A stretch of 8,627 bases of DNA from DAIOHQ01 sp036744635 (GTDB taxonomy: Bacteria > Planctomycetota > Phycisphaerae > Tepidisphaerales > Tepidisphaeraceae): assembly GCA_036744635.1 (NCBI GenBank), contig DAIOHQ010000214.1, positions 1-8,627 on the forward strand. The letters run 5' to 3'. How positions within the stretch are numbered: position 1 is the stretch's first letter; each line of letters opens with the position of its first letter. Shown piece by piece: positions 1 to 5,806 of this stretch. The notes beneath the pieces were generated by a model. It had not been told where the DNA came from, made no database searches, and saw only the letters and a program-made list of their open reading frames with translations. The translations under genes were made by a program, and so were the position numbers.

Positions 1-160
1 AGGCAAGCCTCAATTAATCCCCGCGGCGCGCCCACCGTTCGTGGGGAAGGTCATGGCCAGCCTCACGCCCAATCTTCAATTTGAAATTTTCATTTTTCAT
101 TTTGCAATTTTCAATCTTCCCCACTCATCTCTCCCGCCTCCGTGTCTCTGTGTCTCCGTG
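1..160. other. Gene-free left edge with simple-sequence DNA
   Basis: No credible coding region is visible here. Open frames that cross it are rich in Pro, Ser and Leu, show no motif and lie antisense to the end of the RNase D gene. The stretch holds an A/T-rich block (about 71-120) and a tandem 8-bp repeat (138-161), both listed separately. Because the neighbouring gene reads leftward and ends at 161, this is its 3' flank. I see no classical GC-stem plus T-run terminator. Confidence 0.6.
71..120. repeat. A/T-rich simple-sequence block
   Basis: A sharply A/T-rich stretch in otherwise G+C-rich DNA. It is built from variants of TTCAATTT, TTTTCATT and CAATTTTC, and an ATCTTCAAT-like string at its left end is echoed as TCAATCTTC at its right end. 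It encodes nothing plausible. It looks like a degenerate tandem or dispersed intergenic repeat. Whether it recurs elsewhere in the genome cannot be seen from this window. Confidence 0.5.
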
Positions 161-161
161 T
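138..161. repeat. Tandem 8-bp repeat, three copies
   Basis: Three adjacent 8-bp units lie at 138-145, 146-153 and 154-161: CTCCGTGT, CTCTGTGT, CTCCGTGT. The middle copy has one mismatch. On the minus strand, the sense strand of RNase D, the unit reads ACACGGAG. The array starts at the last base of that gene's TAA stop codon, so it forms the first part of the 3' untranslated region. Confidence 0.7.
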
Positions 162-1528
162 TACTTCCCCGCTCCCTCCACCCGCTCCACCGTCGCCCGT
201 GGCGTCTTCTGCCTCCACTCAACCTGCAGCCTTGCCTGCCCAGCGTGCAACTCGATTAGCGCCTGGCCGAGTGCCTCTTTCCGCCACCCTTGCAGCAGAT
301 GGTGCTCGATCTCCCCTCCCTTGCCCAGCAGCGCATAAAACTCACCCACTTCTTGGCGGCTGGTCACCAGAGCGGGATCGATCCCCCGTCCCGAGCAGAT
401 CACCTGCGCCGCCGCCCAGAGCGCATCCGCCGCGAAGCGCTCGGTGGGGCTTTCCTCGGTCTGTCGCGGGACGGGCAGCTTCTTCGCCGGCAGCGCCAGC
501 GCCGCCAGCGTTCCCTCCACGATCGCCTTGCCGTGCGCGACTTCGATGGGCTTGGGCAAGCCGCGCACGCGATTCAGTTTCTCGATTGACTTCACCGGCG
601 AGCGGGCCAGGTCTACCAGGATTTCATCTTTGAGGAAGGCCCGCGGCGGCAGGTCGTGCGCCCGCGCTGCCCCATCCCGCCAGGCCACCAGCTCGCGCAA
701 GACCGCCAGCGCCTGCGGCTGCAGCGAAGTCGCCCCGCGCACGCGGAGATACTGCGTCTCGGGATTGAAGCCGTATTGCGACGGGTCGCACAGGGCATCG
801 CATTCTTGCCGGTTCCACGCGATGTGCCCACCGCAGGTGTGCTCACCGCAGGTGTGCCCGGCCGCCTCCAGGCGCCGGCGAATGGCATCCCACGCCGCCG
901 GCAGATAGCGCACATCGTCCGCGGCGTAGCGCAGTTGCATCGCCGACAGCGGCCGCTGATCCCAATGGGTGAACGTCAGCCCCTTCCCCAGCTTCACCCC
1001 CACCAGTTCCTTCACCAGCTTGGATAGCGACACTGGATACGCCAGCCCGACAAACCCCGAGGCGATCTGCGTATCCACCAGATTCACCGGCGGCTTGCCG
1101 ATGTTGCGGATCACCGGCTCGATATCCTGCTGGGCGGCATGGGCGATTTTCTCGACGGCCGGCTCGCAGAGCAGTTCCCAGAACGGGATGAGATCAATCC
1201 CGGCCAGCGGGTCGATCAGCGCCACCTGCTTCACCGAGGCGACCTGAATCAGGCAGAGCTTGGGGATGTATGTCATCTCGCCTATGAACTCGCTGTCGTA
1301 AGCGAAGCTGCCGACGGCGCGAAGCTCGTCGATGAGCCTGGCAAGCTGCTGGTCGGTCTCGATCAGCTCGGCCTCCTCGCGGCAGATCAGCGGGCTGTCG
1401 GGCAGGTCGGATAGCTTGCCGAGCGAAAGTGCATCGGCGTGGGCGGAATTGTGGCTGGAGGCGCGGTGTCGGCTGCGGGAATAGTCGGCCGGGCGGGATG
1501 AGGAGGGGGAGGGTTGTTGGGCATCCAT
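161..1528 (-). CDS. rnd: Ribonuclease D (DEDDy 3'-5' exonuclease with HRDC domain)
   Basis: A 455-residue protein of the RNase D family, 3'-5' exoribonucleases that trim tRNA and other stable RNA precursors. The exonuclease domain covers about residues 55-220. Its acidic metal-binding set is visible: D78 and E80 in YDSEF, D135 in HAAQQD, and Y201 with D205 in YAADDVRYL, which is the DEDDy form. An HRDC nucleic-acid-binding domain follows (about 268-345), then a C-terminal helical part. The protein is longer than E. coli RNase D (about 375 residues) because of a Ser/Arg-rich N-terminal tail of about 50 residues and a linker insert. The start at 1528 is chosen because AAGGA lies 7 bases upstream; the frame stays open to 2080 but looks non-conserved there. 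The linker carries a 15-bp tandem duplication giving alternating His and Cys (residues 225-235). The gene is divergent from the response regulator. Confidence 0.93.
   Translation of the reverse strand: MDAQQPSPSSSRPADYSRSRHRASSHNSAHADALSLGKLSDLPDSPLICREEAELIETDQQLARLIDELRAVGSFAYDSEFIGEMTYIPKLCLIQVASVKQVALIDPLAGIDLIPFWELLCEPAVEKIAHAAQQDIEPVIRNIGKPPVNLVDTQIASGFVGLAYPVSLSKLVKELVGVKLGKGLTFTHWDQRPLSAMQLRYAADDVRYLPAAWDAIRRRLEAAGHTCGEHTCGGHIAWNRQECDALCDPSQYGFNPETQYLRVRGATSLQPQALAVLRELVAWRDGAARAHDLPPRAFLKDEILVDLARSPVKSIEKLNRVRGLPKPIEVAHGKAIVEGTLAALALPAKKLPVPRQTEESPTERFAADALWAAAQVICSGRGIDPALVTSRQEVGEFYALLGKGGEIEHHLLQGWRKEALGQALIELHAGQARLQVEWRQKTPRATVERVEGAGK
824..858. repeat. In-frame 15-bp tandem duplication inside rnd
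   Basis: Two directly adjacent 15-bp units (824-838 and 839-853) differ at one base and are followed by the first bases of a third. Being a multiple of three, the duplication keeps the RNase D frame. It creates the peptide HTCGEHTCGGH at residues 225-235, in the linker between the exonuclease and HRDC domains. Confidence 0.85.
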
Positions 1529-1793
1529 GCGGTTTCCTTGGATTCGATGGCCGGTCGCACGCATCAGTTGCGCGCATCCTTCGGTAACGGAGACTTTAGG
1601 GAATGTCATGGGCGGATCAACCCAGCCGGGCCAATTTGTGCCCGCCGCTAAGGAAATCGCGACACAATGTTCAGGCTTTTCGAAGCCCTCTGGCATCCGT
1701 AGCCATTTTTCATCATCTGAATGCCCCACCAACGTAAGCCCCACTACAGGGCATAGGGTTTGCGATTGCTGCATCAACCATGGGAGGTACGCT
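1529..1793. other. Divergent intergenic region, rnd / response regulator
   Basis: A stretch of 265 bases separates two divergently transcribed genes and should carry both promoters. I do not find a convincing -35/-10 pair on either strand. The ribosome binding sites at both ends are good: AAGGA for rnd and GGGAGG (1782-1787) for the response regulator. Both the rnd frame and the response-regulator frame stay open across the gap. The minus-strand one reads like ordinary protein (see findings), so a decayed gene fragment is possible. Confidence 0.5.
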
Positions 1794-2159
1794 GTGATCC
1801 TGGTTGTCGAGGATGAGGCCATCTCGCGCCGAGCACTTGTAAACCTGCTCTCGGGCAGTGGATATGAGGCGCGGGCGGTGCGCTCGGCCGAAGAGGCAAT
1901 GGAATGCGTCGGCCACGGCGACTCCCCGGATGTGGCGCTGGTTGACCAGAACCTGCCGGGAATGAACGGCATCGACCTGATCCGCTGTTTAGAGCATGAC
2001 AATCCGGACATGTTCCCGGTCCTGATTACCGCCGAGGCCAGGGAGCTGATAAGAAATCTGGACGGCGAGCATCCGGTCACCTACATGCGCAAGCCGATCA
2101 ATTTTCACAGCCTGCTCAGACTGATCGATCACGCCAAAGATGCGCTGGCAACTCATTGA
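1794..2159 (+). CDS. Single-domain response regulator (receiver only)
   Basis: A 121-residue CheY-like receiver protein with no output domain. The landmarks are in order: the acidic pocket E6-D7 in VVEDE, the phospho-acceptor D51 in DQNLPGMNG, the switch residue T79, and K100-P101 in MRKPI. The start is a GTG at 1794 with GGGAGG centred about 9 bases upstream. It begins directly at the first beta strand, as expected for the family. The frame is open back to 1527, but that extension lacks domain character. Stand-alone receivers act in phosphorelays, in chemotaxis-type signalling, or by binding a partner protein. No histidine kinase is present in the window, so the partner is unknown. The next gene downstream lies on the same strand after 164 bases. 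Confidence 0.92.
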   Translation: MILVVEDEAISRRALVNLLSGSGYEARAVRSAEEAMECVGHGDSPDVALVDQNLPGMNGIDLIRCLEHDNPDMFPVLITAEARELIRNLDGEHPVTYMRKPINFHSLLRLIDHAKDALATH

Positions 2160-2182
2160 GCGTTTCGGACCGATGCAAGAGA

Positions 2183-2215
2183 AAGCGGAGGGGAAGCGGA
2201 GGGGAAGCGGAGGGG
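2183..2215. repeat. Three exact 11-bp tandem repeats
   Basis: The unit AAGCGGAGGGG occurs three times without mismatch at 2183-2193, 2194-2204 and 2205-2215. It lies between the response regulator and the hypothetical gene. Each unit contains a purine-rich Shine-Dalgarno-like core, and an in-frame ATG (2225) follows the last copy by 9 bases. Slippage-prone copy number could alter spacing, or frame if it is translated. Confidence 0.9.
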
Positions 2216-2274
2216 AAATACCTGATGCAAATCGCGACGATTCCTCTTGGAATTGAAGGAGACGACGATAGGAT

Positions 2275-2302
2275 ACTCCCCGCAATTTTCTCCTGGGGGA
2301 GT
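2275..2302 (+). promoter_or_regulatory. Leader hairpin upstream of the 112-residue gene
   Basis: ACTCCCC (2275-2281) pairs perfectly with GGGGAGT (2296-2302) across a 14-base loop. The hairpin ends 10 bases before the AAGGAG ribosome binding site of the following gene. It has no T-run after it, so it is not a typical intrinsic terminator. A role in mRNA stability or translation is possible but unproven. Confidence 0.4.
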
Positions 2303-2323
2303 GGATGCCGCAAGGAGCTTGTC

Positions 2324-2662
2324 ATGAACCTGACTTACGCCGTCGATCGGTTATACCAAGTGGATTGGACGCCGTCGGATGACATGGACCTGGAGGCGCT
2401 TCCGGATGGGCGGAAATATCCGTCGGTGCTGGCCGTGCAACAGGAGTTCGCCCGCGCCGGTCTGGAGCTGGCCGTCAAGCACAACATGGTCTTCAGTTGC
2501 TACCGCGCCACCTGGGCCCCGGCCGGAGAAGATCTCGATCCCGCCCACCCCGCCGATGACCGCCACGGCACCGTAGTAGGCGCCTGCCAGCGCGAAGCCG
2601 CCGTCTACGCCCTCGCCCAACTCCGCACCGCCCAGGCCGGACATCAACTGGCGGGGGTGTAA
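2324..2662 (+). CDS. Hypothetical protein, 112 residues
   Basis: I cannot assign this to a named family. The start at 2324 is supported by AAGGAG (2312-2317) with 6 bases of spacing. In-frame alternatives exist at 2225 (ATG after the 11-bp repeats, 145 residues) and at 2156 (TTG overlapping the response-regulator stop). The protein is soluble and acidic, with no signal peptide or membrane segment. It opens with a Tyr/Trp-containing stretch (YAVDRLYQVDW), has a central helix-like segment around VQQEFARAGLELAVKHN, and a C-terminal Ala-rich helix. A DPAHPADDRHG segment between these could be a loop or metal site. The regular composition suggests a real, conserved protein. It lies downstream of the response regulator on the same strand and converges on the HEPN-like gene. 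Confidence 0.72.
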   Translation: MNLTYAVDRLYQVDWTPSDDMDLEALPDGRKYPSVLAVQQEFARAGLELAVKHNMVFSCYRATWAPAGEDLDPAHPADDRHGTVVGACQREAAVYALAQLRTAQAGHQLAGV

Positions 2663-2697
2663 GTGTCCGCTATGAAAGCGCGGTCGGCCAATGCGGA

Positions 2698-3393
2698 TCA
2701 TGCAACTTTCGTAATGGCCGTATTCGAGATATCGGAGATCATCTTGCGGATGAGCTCCCAAGTTTCCCGGTGATAATGCTCGGGAATGTCTATTCGCTGT
2801 CCGTCTTTGCAGCGGGCGAATTTCCCGGCCTTTGATTCATAGATCTTGCTTGCGACTCCCCGGTTATGTGCCAACACGTCGCGAGAGGCCTTGGCCTCGG
2901 CGATCCGATCGATCTCGTCTGGCGTCGGGCAGCCGAGTTTGGCCTTGTCGTTGAGGTACTTGAACCAATCCACAGGACGGTCGTACGACACCGCGATCAG
3001 TTCCTTGTTGATGACAAGCAACGTCACGGCGTTCTTGTCCGATGCGTCAAGAACCTCTTGGAAAATGAGTTGCTTCCCGCCCAGGCTTTTCGGATATGCC
3101 ATCAACCAGAGGCGCAAGATGTCGAAGAAGAAGTTTTCGAAGATTGAAATGAACTGTTGAAAGGTCGCCTCGGCGAGCTGCTCCGCCACATATCCCCTCG
3201 CTTTGCCGGCGAGTTCGGCCTGCGTGGTCACCGTGCCGGTCGACATATTCTTGATGGAGAACGCGCTGCCGGCGGCGATCGCTCGCCGCGCGATATCCCA
3301 TGCGATTTTCGTGTCCGTGTAGTAATCGTGGGCGGCATTGAGGTCTGCCAATACGCGGTCCCGCAGCGATTGAATATCACCAGCCAGCGCCAT
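2698..3393 (-). CDS. HEPN-like protein, candidate ribonuclease toxin
   Basis: A 231-residue, mostly helical protein. The key feature is R171-x4-H176 followed by Asn, in the string SRDVLAHNRG. This matches the R-x4-6-H active-site motif of HEPN RNases, in which an Arg and a His on one helix form a metal-independent RNase site in a dimer. An earlier helix, FISIFENFFFDIL (about 82-93), resembles the first core helix of HEPN proteins. The family call is by motif and helix order only. The start at 3393 has a near-perfect AAGGAGGG seven bases upstream. This ribosome binding site overlaps the TAA stop of the preceding 80-residue gene, so the two are probably translated in a coupled way. The pairing with a small upstream gene fits a toxin-antitoxin module. 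Alternatives are an abortive-infection effector or a non-catalytic HEPN partner. Confidence 0.7.
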   Translation of the reverse strand: MALAGDIQSLRDRVLADLNAAHDYYTDTKIAWDIARRAIAAGSAFSIKNMSTGTVTTQAELAGKARGYVAEQLAEATFQQFISIFENFFFDILRLWLMAYPKSLGGKQLIFQEVLDASDKNAVTLLVINKELIAVSYDRPVDWFKYLNDKAKLGCPTPDEIDRIAEAKASRDVLAHNRGVASKIYESKAGKFARCKDGQRIDIPEHYHRETWELIRKMISDISNTAITKVA

Positions 3394-3406
3394 GAGTGTG
3401 CCCTCC

Positions 3407-3649
3407 TTAGCGGACAGTGTCCAAAATCGTTTGGACAGCATCCGCATCGCCCTCGCGGCCCAGGTTGATGACAGCTACGTACGGAGCTCCGTCCCACGAG
3501 ATGGCGTTTTCTTCAACCCAATAGCGAATTCGCCGGTCATCGAGGAGCCGTTTGACTTCATCAAGCTGGCTGACAGGTACCATAATGTACGGCCCGGCGG
3601 TGCCATCGGTCGAGACGCGTAAAGGCTGTTGAGTGGTGGCGTCAGTCAT
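3407..3649 (-). CDS. Small protein of unknown family, candidate antitoxin of the HEPN-like gene
   Basis: An 80-residue acidic protein. After a Thr/Gly-rich N-terminus come a strand (PYIMVPVS), a helix (about 28-38, QLDEVKRLLDD), a strand (RYWVEENAIS), a further strand (YVAVINLG) and a C-terminal helix (ADAVQTILD). This is a compact alpha/beta arrangement, perhaps ferredoxin-like. I recognise no DNA-binding motif and no named family. The start at 3649 has AAAGGGA upstream with 6-base spacing. The stop codon is part of the ribosome binding site of the HEPN-like gene, with only 13 bases between the two coding regions. The likely promoter lies about 50 bases upstream. Its small size, its position first in the pair and the coupling make an antitoxin or immunity role plausible; this is inferred from context only. 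Confidence 0.78.
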   Translation of the reverse strand: MTDATTQQPLRVSTDGTAGPYIMVPVSQLDEVKRLLDDRRIRYWVEENAISWDGAPYVAVINLGREGDADAVQTILDTVR

Positions 3650-3697
3650 CGTCGGTCCCTTTCTCAGGCTGCTCGGTCACTCGTTTTGCTGAAGATG

Positions 3698-3703
3698 ATT
3701 ATA
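3698..3703 (-). promoter_or_regulatory. Candidate -10 element (TATAAT) for the 80-residue/HEPN pair
   Basis: On the minus strand a perfect TATAAT lies 49 bases before the ATG of the 80-residue gene, giving a leader of about 40 bases. No good TTGACA-like -35 sits at 16-18 bases. Weak -35 promoters of this kind are common for activated or tightly regulated genes, so this is a candidate only. Confidence 0.45.
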
Positions 3704-3708
3704 GAGGT

Positions 3709-3723
3709 CTGGCGGTTAGCCAG
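3709..3723. promoter_or_regulatory. Palindrome beside the TATAAT, possible operator
   Basis: CTGGC (3709-3713) and GCCAG (3719-3723) form an inverted repeat around a 5-base centre. The palindrome lies within the spacer directly upstream of the candidate -10 of the 80-residue gene. A repressor bound there would block RNA polymerase, as in autoregulated toxin-antitoxin operons. The arms are short, so chance is possible. Confidence 0.35.
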
Positions 3724-3803
3724 CGAGCGGCCATCGCAATCTAACGCGAATGAAATGTTGGTAGAGCGCACCAGAGCGCCCTTTTCATCCCGCCAGCACC
3801 CGA

Positions 3804-4853
3804 TCACCCCACCTCCGCCGGTTCCAGCAGCTTGGACCAACGCTTGCCTTCTCGCGTCTTCCACGAGCCCTTGTGATACGCATAACCCACGATCAGCGGC
3901 ACGGCCAGGGTGGCCTCGCTGTAAACCATCTGCTCGAAGACCGTATCCACCTTCCCCCAACTGCTGGCTTCCTTGAGCGTGCTGCTGGAGAGGGCGCCGT
4001 CGCGGACGTCGGCCACGGTGATCTGCACCGCGTATTTGTGCATCGGCGCTTCCTGGCCGAGGATTTCGGCGGCCACGACGATGTCCTGGGCAAAATTCTT
4101 GGGTACGCCGCCGCCGATCATGAACAGCCCCGTGTCTTTGGTGCGGATTTTGAGCTGGGTCAATTCGTAAAAATCCTTGCCGCTGTCGATGCTCACCTTG
4201 GGCTGATCGCCGCGGGCGTGCTGGTGGGCGACGATGCCAAAACCGGCCGAGCAGTCGCTGAAGGCCGGGCAGAAGATCGGCACGTCCTTCTTAAACGCCT
4301 CGAGGACGATGCTCTCGGGATTCTTGCCGTGCTTCGTCAGATAGCTGCCGAACTCGCGGAGCAGCTCGCGCGAGCTGTATGGCCGGGGATCGAGCTCGTC
4401 GAAGATTTTCTGCGTGGTCTCATCGCAAACCCGCAGCTCTTCCTCGTCAATGAAGGTGTCGTAGATGCGGTCGATCATCAGCTCGCGCAGCTCCCCATCG
4501 CGGGTGCCGCTCTTGAACTCATCGGGGGCCATGTAGTGGCGATAGCCCAGGGCCTCAAAGAAATCCTGATCGACGATGTTGGCGCCGGTGGAAACAATCG
4601 CATCCACCATGTTGCTGCGGATCATGTCGACGAAGACCTTCTTGAGCCCAGCGCTGATGAGCGACCCGGCCAGACACAGGATCACGCCGCACTCTTTATC
4701 CTTGAGCATCCGGTCGTAAATATCGGCCGCCCGATGCAGGTCGCGGGCGCTGTAGGCCATCTGCTGCATGGCATCGACGACCGGGATGACGTTGTGCTTG
4801 GTGATGTCGAAGTGTTCGACGGTATTTTTCAGATATTCACTCTTGCTGGCCAT
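3804..4853 (-). CDS. Deoxyhypusine-synthase-like enzyme (polyamine aminobutyl transferase family)
   Basis: A 349-residue member of the deoxyhypusine synthase fold. Family members use NAD to take an aminobutyl group from spermidine and pass it via a catalytic lysine to an acceptor: eIF5A in eukaryotes and archaea, putrescine in homospermidine synthases. Visible signatures are GSLISAGL (63-70), STGANIV (88-94), FSDCSAG (198-204), the NAD-site string IGGGVPKN (246-253) and EASSWGK, with E295, W299 and the lysine K301 that matches human K329. Bacteria lack eIF5A, so a polyamine product such as homospermidine is likelier than deoxyhypusine. Several substrate-contact residues differ from human (see findings). 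The start at 4853 is supported by GGGAG (4861-4865), 7 bases upstream. It lies 40 bases after the mazF-like gene on the same strand and could be co-transcribed with it. Confidence 0.9.
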   Translation of the reverse strand: MASKSEYLKNTVEHFDITKHNVIPVVDAMQQMAYSARDLHRAADIYDRMLKDKECGVILCLAGSLISAGLKKVFVDMIRSNMVDAIVSTGANIVDQDFFEALGYRHYMAPDEFKSGTRDGELRELMIDRIYDTFIDEEELRVCDETTQKIFDELDPRPYSSRELLREFGSYLTKHGKNPESIVLEAFKKDVPIFCPAFSDCSAGFGIVAHQHARGDQPKVSIDSGKDFYELTQLKIRTKDTGLFMIGGGVPKNFAQDIVVAAEILGQEAPMHKYAVQITVADVRDGALSSSTLKEASSWGKVDTVFEQMVYSEATLAVPLIVGYAYHKGSWKTREGKRWSKLLEPAEVG

Positions 4854-4893
4854 ATTTCATCTCCCAAGGTATCAGGCGGACTGAGGGAAACTC

Positions 4894-5217
4894 TCAACGC
4901 ATTTCAAAAACGTAACGGATTGCGTCGAAAACTGCGAGCATCTTTGTGGGTCCAAGCATGGCAATTCGCCGATCGACCATCCGCTGCGGCACCGTCAGAA
5001 TGTTCTCCAGCGTAATCACGCAGTCGGTGGGCACGCCATCGGCCGGGGTAAGCTCGACCTCAGCCGGAATTCCCCGTCTGGTCCGGGTGAGCGGGGCAAT
5101 CGTCACGTTGCCGAGTTGCGCCAGCGCCGAATTTCGTGTCAACACCACCGCCGGCCGCCGCCCCGCGGGCGCGGGAAGATTCACCCACCAAACCTGTCCC
5201 TGCGCCAACTTAGGCAT
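4894..5217 (-). CDS. mazF: MazF/PemK-family endoribonuclease toxin
   Basis: A 107-residue protein of the MazF/PemK family, toxins that cleave mRNA at short sequence motifs and stop growth when their antitoxin is lost. The family layout is clear: an opening strand QGQVWWVNLP (6-15), then RRPAVVL (20-26) holding the conserved Arg-Pro, then IAPLTRTRR (40-48) with the conserved Thr (T44). These are followed by IPAEVEL, CVITLENILTV (66-76) and a C-terminal helix with a hydrophobic end. Arg and Thr in these two strands are the usual catalytic pair. Length is normal for the family and nothing looks broken. The ATG at 5217 overlaps the end of the upstream gene by 8 bases and has GGAAGG as ribosome binding site inside that gene, typical of toxin-antitoxin coupling. 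The symbol denotes family membership, not orthology to E. coli MazF. Confidence 0.93.
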   Translation of the reverse strand: MPKLAQGQVWWVNLPAPAGRRPAVVLTRNSALAQLGNVTIAPLTRTRRGIPAEVELTPADGVPTDCVITLENILTVPQRMVDRRIAMLGPTKMLAVFDAIRYVFEMR

Positions 5218-5779
5218 CGGAGCCTTCCCAATCGGAAAAATCCTCGGCGGCCAATACCGCGGCCGCGGCTGCCGCGCCGCTCTCTCCCAGACGGTCCTGT
5301 TCTGCCATCGGAGCCGGCGTCAAATCCACATCCGCAACCACTTCAATCAAGTCGTGCTTTCGGTTGGGAACGCGCAAGAGCACAAACTCCTGCGCCCGCG
5401 TGCCCGCCGCCGCCAGTAGATCACTGAAGATCCCCACGGCGAAGCGCGAGGAAATATCCAGATTCACCGAGTTCCCTTCCACACCGGTGACGCGCAGGGC
5501 ATCGCCCCTTAGATAACTCTCCGCCGCCCGCCTTTCATACGCCGGAGGCGGAGCGTGCATGACGCGAAGACGGTTGGGATCGTCATAGGAAATGGCGATG
5601 GTTACCCAGCGCCGGCTGGCCCGGTCCACCGCCTTATCAACCAGAGCTTGCAGCGCTGTCACAGCCTGTAGCGGGAGTTTGACGGAATGAAACGGGGTGG
5701 CGGGCGGGCTGCCGAAGCGGCCGTCAATTCCCCTCACCGAACCGATATACGTCGTTCGCGGTGAAGCCTTTGTCTTCAT
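5210..5779 (-). CDS. Unknown 189-residue protein, putative antitoxin for the MazF-like toxin
   Basis: I recognise no family. The protein begins with a basic tail, then has helical and strand segments, for example a helix at about 38-55 and WVTIAISYDD at 58-67. These are followed by a strand-rich centre (ALRVTGVEG, NSVNLDIS), an FVLLRVP strand (132-138) and a charged stretch to about 153. It ends in an Ala run (about 169-174) followed by LAAEDFSDWEG. That last acidic, aromatic tail resembles toxin-neutralising C-termini of MazF antitoxins. The gene precedes mazF, overlaps it by 8 bases and has its own promoter-like sequence, the usual antitoxin position. It is more than twice the size of typical MazE proteins. 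The start at 5779 has only a weak GGA ribosome binding site. A non-antitoxin role cannot be excluded. Confidence 0.75.
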   Translation of the reverse strand: MKTKASPRTTYIGSVRGIDGRFGSPPATPFHSVKLPLQAVTALQALVDKAVDRASRRWVTIAISYDDPNRLRVMHAPPPAYERRAAESYLRGDALRVTGVEGNSVNLDISSRFAVGIFSDLLAAAGTRAQEFVLLRVPNRKHDLIEVVADVDLTPAPMAEQDRLGESGAAAAAAVLAAEDFSDWEGSDA

Positions 5780-5806
5780 CAGTCGTTCCAGGAATAATTG
5801 TCAGTC

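Noticed and set aside
1527..1793. 89-residue N-terminal extension of the response regulator
   Set aside because: The receiver domain begins exactly at the GTG at 1794, which has a strong GGGAGG site. The extension is Ser/Pro/Cys-rich without recognisable structure.
1529..2080. Extension of RNase D to a 639-residue protein starting at 2080
   Set aside because: The extension runs antisense through the clear response-regulator gene, has no domain character over 1794-2080, and a good ribosome binding site precedes the Met at 1528.
2668..2680. CGCT-5-AGCG hairpin between the convergent genes as a terminator
   Set aside because: A 4-bp stem without a T-run is too weak to call.
3873..5015. Long plus-strand open frame of 380 residues opposite the DHS-like gene
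   Set aside because: It is the antisense shadow of the DHS-like coding region. It has no motifs, while the minus strand shows a full conserved enzyme.
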